DNA from: Thiobacillus sp.
GTDB taxonomy: Bacteria > Pseudomonadota > Gammaproteobacteria > Burkholderiales > Thiobacillaceae
Length of the DNA stretch: 5,506 bases
Reading direction: 5' to 3'
Assembly: GCA_011391285.1 (NCBI GenBank)
Contig: JAABQU010000060.1
Location: forward strand, 1-5,506
Part shown: positions 1 through 5,506 of the stretch, in pieces
Layout: every line of letters starts with the position of its first letter
Numbering within the stretch: position 1 is the first letter of the stretch
Translations under genes and position numbers: made by a program
The notes under the pieces: model-generated
The model's database searches: none
What the model was told of the DNA's origin: nothing
What the model saw: the letters and a program-made list of their open reading frames with translations, nothing else

Positions 1-984
1 CCGGATGCGGCCGAACAGGGCTGCGAAGGGGTGACGGTCTGCGCCTGGCGCACGCCGTTTGCCGCGACCGCGCCGGCGCAGGTGGTGATCGATGCCTTTG
101 GCTGTGCCTTGCCGGAGGCCTATCTGACCGCGATGAGTGAACGGCATCCGCCGCCGGTCTGGATCAATCTCGAATACCTCAGCGCCGAACCCTGGGTGGC
201 CGAACACCACGGCCTGCCGTCGCCGCACCCGCGCTTGCCGCTGACCCGCTATTTCTTCTTTCCCGGCTATACCCCGGAAACCGGCGGCTTGCTGGCCGAG
301 TCGGACCTCGCCAGGCGACGCATGGCGTTCGTGCGCGACGGGGTGCCGGCTTTCTGGCGCCAGTTCGGGTTGGACGCGCCGCAGGCGGATGAGTTGCGGG
401 TGTCGCTGTTCGCCTACGAGAATCCGGCGCTTCCCGCGTTGCTCGACGCCTGGGTGGCCGATGCCCGTCCGGTCACCTGTGTCGTTCCGGAAGGCCGGAT
501 CCTCCCGCAACTGGCGGCGTGGCTGTCGATCCTCGATCTGCAGGCGGGCGCGCTGCACCGGCGCGGCGCCCTGCGGCTGCACATCCTGCCGTTTCTGGAC
601 CAGGATACGTATGATCATCTGCTGTGGGCGTGCGACCTCAATTTCGTACGCGGCGAAGACTCCTGCGTGCGGGCGCAGTGGGCGGCGCGTCCGCTGGTGT
701 GGCAGGCGTATCCGCAGGCGGACGCGGTGCACTGGGACAAGTTGAACGCCTTGCTAGCGCATTACACCGAAGGGCTGGACCGCGCAGCCGCACGTTCGGT
801 AAGCGGCATGTGGCGCCACTGGAACGGCATCCCGGACGAGGACGATCTGGCGGCCTGCTGGGCCGCCTGGCGTGCGCAACAGGCCGTAATCGAACGGCAT
901 GCGGGCCTGTGGTGCGACCACCTCGGACGGGCCGGACGGTTATCCGACAAGCTGGTGGATTTTGCAAAAAACAAGTTAAAATAA
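1..984 (+). CDS. earP: EarP, EF-P arginine rhamnosyltransferase (5' end missing)
   Basis: EarP is a cytosolic inverting GT-B glycosyltransferase that moves rhamnose from dTDP-beta-L-rhamnose onto an arginine of elongation factor P. The reading frame is open from base 1, so the gene enters from the left; 327 residues are visible. The family usually has about 370-390 residues, so roughly 50 N-terminal residues are missing, including the early Asp residues known to be important for catalysis. Family motifs seen, in visible numbering, are IDAFGC (30-35), WINLEYLSAE (54-63), RYFFFPGYT (83-91) and, in the C-terminal nucleotide-sugar domain, RGEDS (217-221). Glu219 in that last motif should be the conserved catalytic/donor-site glutamate. 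A GTG at base 31 could be mistaken for a start, but recognisable protein sequence continues upstream of it. It lies 45 nt before efp, which encodes its substrate, in the same direction. Oddity: three consecutive Pro codons at 148-156. Identification is firm; the true start is outside the window. Confidence 0.95.
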   Translation, partial: PDAAEQGCEGVTVCAWRTPFAATAPAQVVIDAFGCALPEAYLTAMSERHPPPVWINLEYLSAEPWVAEHHGLPSPHPRLPLTRYFFFPGYTPETGGLLAESDLARRRMAFVRDGVPAFWRQFGLDAPQADELRVSLFAYENPALPALLDAWVADARPVTCVVPEGRILPQLAAWLSILDLQAGALHRRGALRLHILPFLDQDTYDHLLWACDLNFVRGEDSCVRAQWAARPLVWQAYPQADAVHWDKLNALLAHYTEGLDRAAARSVSGMWRHWNGIPDEDDLAACWAAWRAQQAVIERHAGLWCDHLGRAGRLSDKLVDFAKNKLK

Positions 985-1018
985 ACGGTTTTTCAAACCC
1001 TTAGAAGCTGCACGCAGC

Positions 1019-1022
1019 AGGA
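1019..1022 (+). promoter_or_regulatory. Ribosome binding site of efp
   Basis: AGGA lies 7 nt before the ATG at 1030. It supports that start, which is also the one that places the modified arginine at residue 32. Confidence 0.6.
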
Positions 1023-1029
1023 TACACCC

Positions 1030-1590
1030 ATGAAAATCGCACAGGAACTCCGCGCCGGCAACGTCGTGATGATTGGCAAAGACCCGATGGTGGTGCAAAA
1101 GGCCGAATTCTCGAAATCCGGCCGCAACTCTTCCGTCGTCAAGATGAAGCTCAAGAATCTGCTCAACGGTTCCGGCACCGAGAGCGTCTACCGCGCCGAC
1201 GACAAATTCGAAACCGTCAACCTCGACCGCAAGGAATGCACCTATTCCTACTTTGCCGATCCGCTGTATGTGTTTATGGACAGCGAATACAACCAGTACG
1301 AGATCGAAGCCGACAACCTCGGCGATGCGTTGAACTACCTCGACGACGGCATGCCGCTCGAAGTGGTGTTTTACGACGGCAAGGCGATCTCGGTCGAGAT
1401 GCCCACCACCGTCGTGCGTGAAGTCGAGTACACCGAGCCCGCCGTGCGCGGTGACACCTCGGGCAAGGTGATGAAACCCGCGCGCATCAAGCCCACCGGG
1501 TACGAGCTACCGGTGGCCGCCTTCGTCGAGATCGGCGACATGATCGAAATCGACACCCGCACCAACGAATTCAAGCGCCGCGCCAACTGA
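1030..1590 (+). CDS. efp: Elongation factor P, arginine-32 (EarP-modified) type
   Basis: EF-P binds between the P and E sites of ribosomes stalled at consecutive prolines and stimulates peptide bond formation. The 186-residue protein has the full family length. It has an N-terminal KOW-like domain (about 1-64) followed by two OB-fold domains (about 66-128 and 130-186). The loop at the tip of domain I reads SKSGRNS (28-34), which puts Arg at position 32. This is the residue rhamnosylated by EarP, rather than the lysine of the EpmA/EpmB type. The C-terminal part ([18 protein letters not shown], then IDTRTNEF) matches the EF-P C-terminal signature region. The start is supported by AGGA 7 nt upstream. 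It lies directly downstream of earP, so enzyme and substrate are encoded together. A strong terminator lies about 165 nt after the stop, leaving an unusually long 3' untranslated stretch. Identification is essentially certain. Confidence 0.98.
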   Translation: MKIAQELRAGNVVMIGKDPMVVQKAEFSKSGRNSSVVKMKLKNLLNGSGTESVYRADDKFETVNLDRKECTYSYFADPLYVFMDSEYNQYEIEADNLGDALNYLDDGMPLEVVFYDGKAISVEMPTTVVREVEYTEPAVRGDTSGKVMKPARIKPTGYELPVAAFVEIGDMIEIDTRTNEFKRRAN

Positions 1591-1632
1591 GCGTGGTTGT
1601 TGCCGGTTCGTTGGCTTTAGTGCATGAATGTT

Positions 1633-1646
1633 GCTGCTTTAGCAGC
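1633..1646 (+). other. Small hairpin in efp 3' region
   Basis: GCTGC and GCAGC form a perfect 5-bp stem around the loop TTTA. No long T-run follows, so it is a poor terminator by itself. It is the first of several hairpins between efp and its strong terminator. Function unknown. Confidence 0.35.
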
Positions 1647-1658
1647 TTTACAGCCATA

Positions 1659-1677
1659 GCCCCCTCATTGCGGGGGC
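1659..1677 (+). other. GC-rich hairpin in efp 3' region
   Basis: GCCCCC pairs with GGGGGC in a perfect 6-bp stem with a 7-nt loop. There is no T-run, so it is not a standard intrinsic terminator. Beginning near 1689, CCCCTTGCGGG loosely repeats the CCCC-TTGCGGG pattern of this hairpin and could pair alternatively with it. It could stabilise the mRNA 3' end, but that is inference. Confidence 0.4.
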
Positions 1678-1723
1678 AACTGCGGCCTGCCCCTTGCGGG
1701 TGAATTCCGGCGTTTCTTTCAAG

Positions 1724-1745
1724 CAAAAGGCAACCTCGGCTGCCT
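1724..1745 (-). terminator. Possible terminator of the rmuC-mtfA-aminotransferase run
   Basis: Read on the - strand, AGGCA pairs with TGCCT (5 bp, plus a possible G-T pair) around a short loop, and the stem runs into TTTTGC. It lies about 65 nt past the aminotransferase stop, where an end for the leftward transcript is needed. The stem is short and the T-run modest, so the call is tentative. Confidence 0.35.
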
Positions 1746-1754
1746 CAGTAATCT

Positions 1755-1778
1755 AACCGGCCTTCGGGCCGGTTTTTT
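1755..1778 (+). terminator. Rho-independent terminator of earP-efp
   Basis: AACCGGCC pairs perfectly with GGCCGGTT over 8 bp around a TTCG tetraloop, a very stable loop, and the second arm continues into six consecutive T. Only AA precedes the stem on the left arm, so it should work mainly for rightward transcription. It is the natural end of the efp transcript. Confidence 0.9.
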
Positions 1779-1809
1779 ACGCCTGCAGTTCCACGAGGAT
1801 GAGGAAAAG

Positions 1810-2979
1810 CTATGTCTTCAGGTAGTCATCCAGCCGGGCAACTGCCTCAACCAGGCGCGGGAGCGGCTGGGTGTAGGCCACGCGCAGATAGCGTTGCGGT
1901 TGATGCTGGCCAAAATCGATACCGGGTGTAACCGCGACCCCGGCCTGTTCCAGCAAGGCCCGGGCAAATCCAAAGCTGTCATCGGCATGCGCCTGGCAGT
2001 CCACATATAAATAGAAGGCGCCCTGTGGTTGCGTGGGGATGAGAAAGCCGCGCTCGCGCAATGCGGGCAGCAAAAAGTCGCGGCGTGCGCGGAGTTCAGC
2101 CTTGCGGGTTTCGAGTTCGGTCAGGGTGTCAGGTGAGAATGCCGCCAGTGCTGCATGCTGCGCCGGGGTCGGAGCAGCCAGGAACAGGTTTTGTGCCAGC
2201 CGCTCCAAGTCTGCCATCGCCCAGGCAGGGGCTAGCAGCCAGCCCAGCCGCCAGCCTGTCATGAGAAAGTATTTCGAGAAGCTGTTGACGACGAATACAT
2301 CGTCCCATCGTGCGGCGCTGTGTTCGCCGCCGTCGTAGGTGAGCGCCAGATAGATTTCGTCGACGATCAGGGCGACACCCTGTGCCGCACACCAGTCATG
2401 AATGCGTGCAAGTTCGTCCGCTGCGATCGCGGTTCCGGTGGGATTGGATGGACTCGCGATCAGGACGGCACGGGTGGCCGGACTGGCGTGTCGCTCGATC
2501 AGTTTCAGCGTGAGCTGGAAACCGCTGCTGGCGTCGACCGGTACGCTCACCGCGCGGGCCTCGCAGAACCGTGCGAAATGGCGGTTGCAGGGATAGCCGG
2601 GGTCGGCCATCAGGACCTCGTCGCCGGGTCCGGCCAGCAGGCCCAGTGCCAACAGTAGTGCACCCGACGCACCGGGTGTGACGATGATGCACGCAGGATC
2701 GACTGCAGCCTGCCAGCGGGTCGCGTAAAACCCGGCGATGGCCTCGCGCAGGAGCGGCAGGCCCAGGGCGCCGGTGTAATGGGTCTGCCCGGCGCGTAGT
2801 GCCGCGACCCCGGCCTCGATGATGGGGGCAGGGGTGGCAAAGTCGGGCTCGCCGATCTCGAGGTGGATGATGTCGCGCCCGGCAGCCTGCAAGGCCTGGG
2901 CGCGTGCCAGGATATCCATCACGTGAAACGCCGCGATGCCGGCCATGCGGGCTGCGATGCGTGGGCGGATCGGGCTCAT
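1810..2979 (-). CDS. Class I/II PLP-dependent aminotransferase
   Basis: This is a cytosolic fold-type I aminotransferase that uses pyridoxal phosphate to exchange amino groups between amino and 2-oxo acids; the substrate cannot be read from the sequence. The 389 residues match the usual length of the AspC/AlaA-like family. Visible landmarks are IGEPDF (42-47), a glycine-containing PLP-phosphate loop GASGA (103-107), DPGYP with the ring-stacking Tyr129, SPSNPTGT with Asn179, DEIY with Asp207 and Tyr210, and SFSKYFLMTGWRLGW. In that last motif Lys236 is the Schiff-base lysine and Arg244 contacts the phosphate. YLRVAY near the C-terminus supplies Arg366 for the substrate carboxylate. All catalytic positions are intact. 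The ATG overlaps the mtfA stop as ATGA and has GGGGGA 6 nt upstream, which decides the start over the later Met12. It is last in the rmuC-mtfA run and probably co-transcribed with it. The family call is firm; the specific enzyme is not. Confidence 0.93.
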   Translation of the reverse strand: MSPIRPRIAARMAGIAAFHVMDILARAQALQAAGRDIIHLEIGEPDFATPAPIIEAGVAALRAGQTHYTGALGLPLLREAIAGFYATRWQAAVDPACIIVTPGASGALLLALGLLAGPGDEVLMADPGYPCNRHFARFCEARAVSVPVDASSGFQLTLKLIERHASPATRAVLIASPSNPTGTAIAADELARIHDWCAAQGVALIVDEIYLALTYDGGEHSAARWDDVFVVNSFSKYFLMTGWRLGWLLAPAWAMADLERLAQNLFLAAPTPAQHAALAAFSPDTLTELETRKAELRARRDFLLPALRERGFLIPTQPQGAFYLYVDCQAHADDSFGFARALLEQAGVAVTPGIDFGQHQPQRYLRVAYTQPLPRLVEAVARLDDYLKT

Positions 2980-3749
2980 GCAATTTCCCCCAGACGTTGT
3001 CGTGGATTCTGCCGGTAGAACTGCTGCAGTTGCCGGTAAACCGCGGGGTATTCGTCCAGCAGGAGGCCGGGCGTTTCGAAGAACACTTCGGTCAATACGG
3101 CAAAGAACTCGGCCGGGTCGTAACTGGCGTAAGGATCTATCGCAGTCTCTTCGCCAGCATCGACACGCTTGCAGAAATCGTCATACGCCTGACTTAACAC
3201 CCCTGACCAGATGGTGGCGTTCATGCCTCGATGCAGCGGCGGAAAGCCGTTGGCATCACCGTTGAGCATATCGAGCTTGTGGGCGAACTCGTGCAGCACT
3301 ACGTTGACGCCATCAGCCTGGCCGCTGCTCGCCACGTCGGCCAGCGACAGTACCAGCGGGCCGCCATGCCAGGATTCGCCTGCCAGGATGTCGCGCGAGT
3401 GATGCACCACGCCAGCCTCGTCCACTTCCTCGTGTTGGCGCAGAAACTCATCGGGATAAAGAATGATCTCGTTCCAGCCACGGTAGCTGTCTTCAGCAAG
3501 ATTGAGCGTCAGCAGGCAGGCCTGCAGGGCGATGACAAGCCGGGTGGCATCGGCCACCTCGGCACCACCCGCGGCTGAAAATGTCTTGTCGTGGATGAAC
3601 AGGCTTGCGGTCTCCCGCAGGCGCGTTCGCTCCGCTGCGTCGAGCCCGTGCAGGATCGGCAACCGGGCGGCCGCTGCTTCGAAAGCCTGGTGCGGGATGG
3701 CGTGCCGTCCAAGAATGCGGGCGCGCCGCCAGCGGGAAAACCAGCCCAT
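2976..3749 (-). CDS. mtfA: MtfA-like zinc metallopeptidase (family M90)
   Basis: This is a homologue of the E. coli Mlc titration factor, a cytosolic zinc peptidase distantly related to anthrax lethal factor; the E. coli protein binds the glucose repressor Mlc. The product is 257 residues, against about 265 in E. coli. The zinc site is clear: HEFAH at 153-157 gives both His ligands and the catalytic Glu154. The helix in PAEFFAVLTE (212-221) should give the third ligand, most likely Glu214 by analogy with the lethal factor AEFFAE motif. WNEIILYPDEF (92-102) is also typical of the family. The frame stays open upstream to 3902, but that stretch runs antisense-like through the rmuC 3' end and lacks homology. 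The start MGWFSRW, 4 nt after the rmuC stop, is therefore preferred. No good Shine-Dalgarno is seen there, consistent with reinitiation after rmuC. Its stop overlaps the aminotransferase start. Its physiological target here is unknown. Confidence 0.92.
   Translation of the reverse strand: MGWFSRWRRARILGRHAIPHQAFEAAAARLPILHGLDAAERTRLRETASLFIHDKTFSAAGGAEVADATRLVIALQACLLTLNLAEDSYRGWNEIILYPDEFLRQHEEVDEAGVVHHSRDILAGESWHGGPLVLSLADVASSGQADGVNVVLHEFAHKLDMLNGDANGFPPLHRGMNATIWSGVLSQAYDDFCKRVDAGEETAIDPYASYDPAEFFAVLTEVFFETPGLLLDEYPAVYRQLQQFYRQNPRQRLGEIA
2986..2991 (-). promoter_or_regulatory. Ribosome binding site of the aminotransferase
   Basis: GGGGGA on the - strand lies 6 nt before the ATG at 2979, inside the last codons of mtfA. 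With the ATGA overlap it suggests coupled but also independent initiation. Confidence 0.55.
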
Positions 3750-3753
3750 GCAA

Positions 3754-5046
3754 TCAGTCGTCGCTGTCGAGCAGGCGCGTGGTAACCGTGTCCGGATGCT
3801 CGAGCTCGACCCGCTCGATCTGCTGGAACCGGCGGCTGATCTTGTCGCTGGAAATGCGCACCTCGCCGACATCCTTGCTGGCCTGTTCGATGTGGCTGGC
3901 AAGTTTCTTCATGCGCTCGTCGAAGCGTGCGAAATCCTTCGCCAGCTTGCCGAGCTCGTCCTTGATCACGTGCGCCATGCGCCGCGTTTCCGAGTCGCGG
4001 ATCACCGCGCGCGCAGTGTTCAACACCGCCATCAGCGTGGTCGGCGAGGTGAGCCACACGCGTTTTTTCTGCGCGTGCTCGACCAGATCGGGATGGTAGG
4101 CGTGAATCTCGGCGAACACCGCTTCCGCCGGCAGGAACATCACCGCACCGTCGGAGGTTTCGCCCTCGACGATGTACTTGGCGGCGATGTCGTCGACGTG
4201 CTTTTTGACGTCAGCCTTGAACTGTCGTTTGGCGGTCTCGCGTTCGGCGACCGGCAGGCTGTCGTCGAACATGCGGCTGTAGTTTTCCAGCGGAAACTTG
4301 GAATCGACGCACACGGTGCCGGTCGGCTCGGGCAGGATCAGCACGCAGTCGGCACGGGCGCCGCTTTTCAGGGTGTGCTGGAAGGCGTATGCGTCGGGCG
4401 GCAGGCTGTTGCGCACCAGCGCTTCCAGCTGCACTTCGCCAAAGGCGCCGCGCGAGCGCTTGTCGCCCAATATTTCCTGCAGCGACACGACGTTGGATGC
4501 CAGGCCTTCGATCTTCTTCTGCGCCTCGTCGATCACCGCCAGTCGCGACATCACCGAAGTGAAGGTCTCATTGGTTTTCTTGAAGCCTTCGTCGAGCCGC
4601 TCGGCCACCTTGCCGGAGATTTCATTGAGCCGGCCGTCGACGGTCTGCGACAGTTGCTGCACGCGCTCATTGAAGTGCGCGGTCATGCCTTTCAACGTGT
4701 CCTGCAGCAGGCTCTGCTCGGCGCGTCCCTGCTCGATCAGCTTTTCCAGCATCGCGGTCTGGAACTGGCCAAGGTGGCTGGTGACGGTTTCCCGGGTTTC
4801 CGCCAGCCGTTCGGTCTGGGCAATCTGCAGGGTGGAAAGCTGGGACTGCATGCGGTCGGACTGCTGCGCGAGTCCCGCGTGCAGGTCGGTGAGCACCGCG
4901 CGGTGGCGGGCTTCCATGTCCTGCGTCAGCAGCGCGGGCAGGCCGGTCTGCGCCTGCCGTAGCGCATGCAAGCGCAGCAGCAGGTAGGCAGTCATCAGGA
5001 TGAGGACGGCAAGGCCGACGAGGAGGCCGATTTCGACAGGTTGCAT
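3754..5046 (-). CDS. rmuC: RmuC family DNA recombination protein
   Basis: RmuC was found in E. coli as a factor limiting inversions at short inverted repeats; it is a predicted nuclease anchored to the inner membrane. From the ATG at 5046 the product is 430 residues. An N-terminal membrane helix (about 5-25) is followed by a long Gln/Glu/Arg-rich coiled-coil region (about 40-190). The RmuC core (about 195-385) then carries PD-(D/E)XK-like elements: RGAFGEVQLE (199-208), Asp233 in ARADCVLILP, and Asp248/Lys250 in CVDSKFPLENY. LTSPTTLMAVL (332-342) is also typical of the family. A TTG at 5067 would add seven residues, but the family normally begins just before the membrane helix and neither start has a good Shine-Dalgarno, so ATG is preferred. 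It heads a tight run with mtfA, 4 nt downstream, and begins just after the typA terminator. The family call is firm; the start is fairly sure. Confidence 0.95.
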   Translation of the reverse strand: MQPVEIGLLVGLAVLILMTAYLLLRLHALRQAQTGLPALLTQDMEARHRAVLTDLHAGLAQQSDRMQSQLSTLQIAQTERLAETRETVTSHLGQFQTAMLEKLIEQGRAEQSLLQDTLKGMTAHFNERVQQLSQTVDGRLNEISGKVAERLDEGFKKTNETFTSVMSRLAVIDEAQKKIEGLASNVVSLQEILGDKRSRGAFGEVQLEALVRNSLPPDAYAFQHTLKSGARADCVLILPEPTGTVCVDSKFPLENYSRMFDDSLPVAERETAKRQFKADVKKHVDDIAAKYIVEGETSDGAVMFLPAEAVFAEIHAYHPDLVEHAQKKRVWLTSPTTLMAVLNTARAVIRDSETRRMAHVIKDELGKLAKDFARFDERMKKLASHIEQASKDVGEVRISSDKISRRFQQIERVELEHPDTVTTRLLDSDD

Positions 5047-5053
5047 GGCGGCG

Positions 5054-5059
5054 ATTTTA
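5054..5059 (-). promoter_or_regulatory. Possible -10 element for rmuC
   Basis: TAAAAT on the - strand matches the sigma-70 -10 consensus at five of six bases. No good -35 hexamer is found 16-18 nt upstream, where the sequence is the typA terminator. A transcript from here would begin at or next to the rmuC ATG. Weak support. Confidence 0.25.
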
Positions 5060-5073
5060 CCCGTCAAGGCATG

Positions 5074-5098
5074 AAAAAACCCGGCCGGAGCCGGGTTT
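5074..5098 (-). terminator. Rho-independent terminator of typA
   Basis: On the - strand AACCCGGC pairs perfectly with GCCGGGTT (8 bp) around the loop TCCG. The second arm runs into six consecutive T. It begins 3 nt after the typA stop and ends about 28 nt before the rmuC ATG, separating the two transcripts. Confidence 0.92.
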
Positions 5099-5101
5099 CA
5101 T

Positions 5102-5506
5102 TCAAGCAGCAGCGCGGTTGGCGCGCTTGCGCTCGTGTTCCTGCAGGTGGCGCTTGCGGATGCGGATCGACTTCGGGGTGATTTCGACCAGTTCATCGTC
5201 GTCGATGAATTCCACCGCGGATTCCAGTGTCAGCTTGATCGGTGTGGTCAGGCGTACGGCTTCGTCGGTGCCGGAAGCCCGCACGTTGGTAAGCTGCTTG
5301 CCCTTGATCGGGTTGACCACCAGGTCGTTGTCGCGGCTGTGGATGCCGATGATCATGCCTTCGTACAGCTTGTCGCCGGGCGCGACGAACATGCGGCCGC
5401 GGTCTTCCAGTTTCCACAGCGCGTAGGCCACGGCCTCGCCGTTGTCCTGCGATACCAGCACGCCGTTGTGGCGGCCGGGCAGGTCGGCTTTCACCGGACC
5501 GTAGTC
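5102..5506 (-). CDS. typA: TypA/BipA ribosome-associated GTPase, C-terminal part (5' end missing)
   Basis: TypA (BipA) is a translational GTPase of the EF-G/LepA type that binds 70S ribosomes and aids ribosome assembly and stress or cold adaptation. Only the last 134 residues are visible, out of about 600-610 in the family; the frame is open to the window edge. The visible part covers the end of the EF-G domain V-like region and the TypA-specific C-terminal domain. Landmarks are DYGPVK at the window edge, GRHNGVLVS, YEGMIIGIHSRDNDL, VNPIKGKQLTNVRASG and the near-invariant DDELVEITPKSIRIRKR, followed by a basic Arg/Lys/Ala tail. The GTPase domain and start lie outside the window. Its own terminator follows directly, so typA is probably not in the same operon as rmuC. 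Confidence 0.96.
   Translation of the reverse strand, partial: DYGPVKADLPGRHNGVLVSQDNGEAVAYALWKLEDRGRMFVAPGDKLYEGMIIGIHSRDNDLVVNPIKGKQLTNVRASGTDEAVRLTTPIKLTLESAVEFIDDDELVEITPKSIRIRKRHLQEHERKRANRAAA

Noticed and set aside
638..967. Open frames on both strands overlapping the 3' half of earP.
   Set aside because: They are Arg/Pro-rich shadow translations of a GC-rich gene. EarP motifs continue through the region in the + frame.
1007..1018. GCTG-CACG-CAGC hairpin just before the efp ribosome binding site.
   Set aside because: A 4-bp stem is expected often by chance, and it leaves AGGA unpaired, so there is no support for regulation.
1624..1659. An 11-codon ORF beginning ATG-AAT-GTT after efp, considered as a leader peptide.
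   Set aside because: It has no Shine-Dalgarno and no downstream gene on the same strand for it to regulate.
3750..3902. N-terminal extension of mtfA by 51 codons from an ATG at 3902.
   Set aside because: It overlaps the rmuC 3' end in another frame, has low-complexity Ser/Arg/Ala content and no family resemblance. Starting at 3749 gives the expected MtfA length and N-terminus.
3502..4962. A 486-codon open frame on the + strand opposite rmuC and mtfA.
   Set aside because: Over rmuC its codons lie exactly opposite the rmuC codons. In that register antisense stops need TTA, CTA or TCA codons in rmuC, which are rare in GC-rich genes. The translation resembles no family, and rmuC is unmistakable on the other strand.
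5047..5067. TTG start for rmuC at 5067, adding seven residues.
   Set aside because: No Shine-Dalgarno precedes it, it sits almost on the terminator T-run, and RmuC proteins usually begin just ahead of the membrane helix as the ATG at 5046 gives. Not strictly excluded.
1..5506. Search by eye for CRISPR arrays, insertion sequences, tRNAs, toxin-antitoxin or defence genes.
   Set aside because: No regularly spaced repeats, terminal inverted repeats, tRNA-like cloverleaf or relevant protein motifs were seen. The coding space is fully occupied by five recognisable housekeeping or conserved genes.

Overview
The window is ordinary GC-rich proteobacterial chromosome, most likely from a betaproteobacterium. 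The best taxonomic clue is an EarP/EF-P pair with an arginine at the EF-P modification site. That chemistry is typical of betaproteobacteria, Pseudomonas and relatives. The remaining genes (rmuC, mtfA, typA) fit a free-living Gram-negative, but nothing seen here fixes the genus. There are no mobile elements, CRISPR repeats, tRNAs or rRNAs, and no base-composition break that would suggest recent transfer.

Layout: positions 1-1590 on the + strand carry the 3' part of earP (EF-P arginine rhamnosyltransferase, cut by the window start) followed after 45 nt by a complete efp (elongation factor P). A non-coding convergent region of about 220 bp (1591-1809) follows. It holds several hairpins, a strong rho-independent terminator reading + and a weaker candidate reading -. 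From 1810 to the window end everything is on the - strand. In transcription order these are the 3' end of typA/bipA (cut by the window end), its terminator, then a tight three-gene run: rmuC, mtfA and a class I/II PLP-dependent aminotransferase. rmuC and mtfA are 4 nt apart, and mtfA overlaps the aminotransferase by an ATGA.

How they work together: EarP transfers rhamnose from dTDP-L-rhamnose to Arg32 of EF-P, and the modified EF-P relieves ribosome stalling at proline runs. EarP here itself contains a Pro-Pro-Pro motif, so its own synthesis could depend on its product. The rmuC-mtfA-aminotransferase run is probably one transcript with translational coupling, although no shared pathway is obvious. 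TypA is a ribosome-associated GTPase, separated from that run by its own terminator. I did not find a convincing undescribed system. The points worth a second look are the possible EarP/EF-P feedback, the coupling of mtfA to an aminotransferase, the cramped typA-rmuC junction and the structured 3' region of efp.
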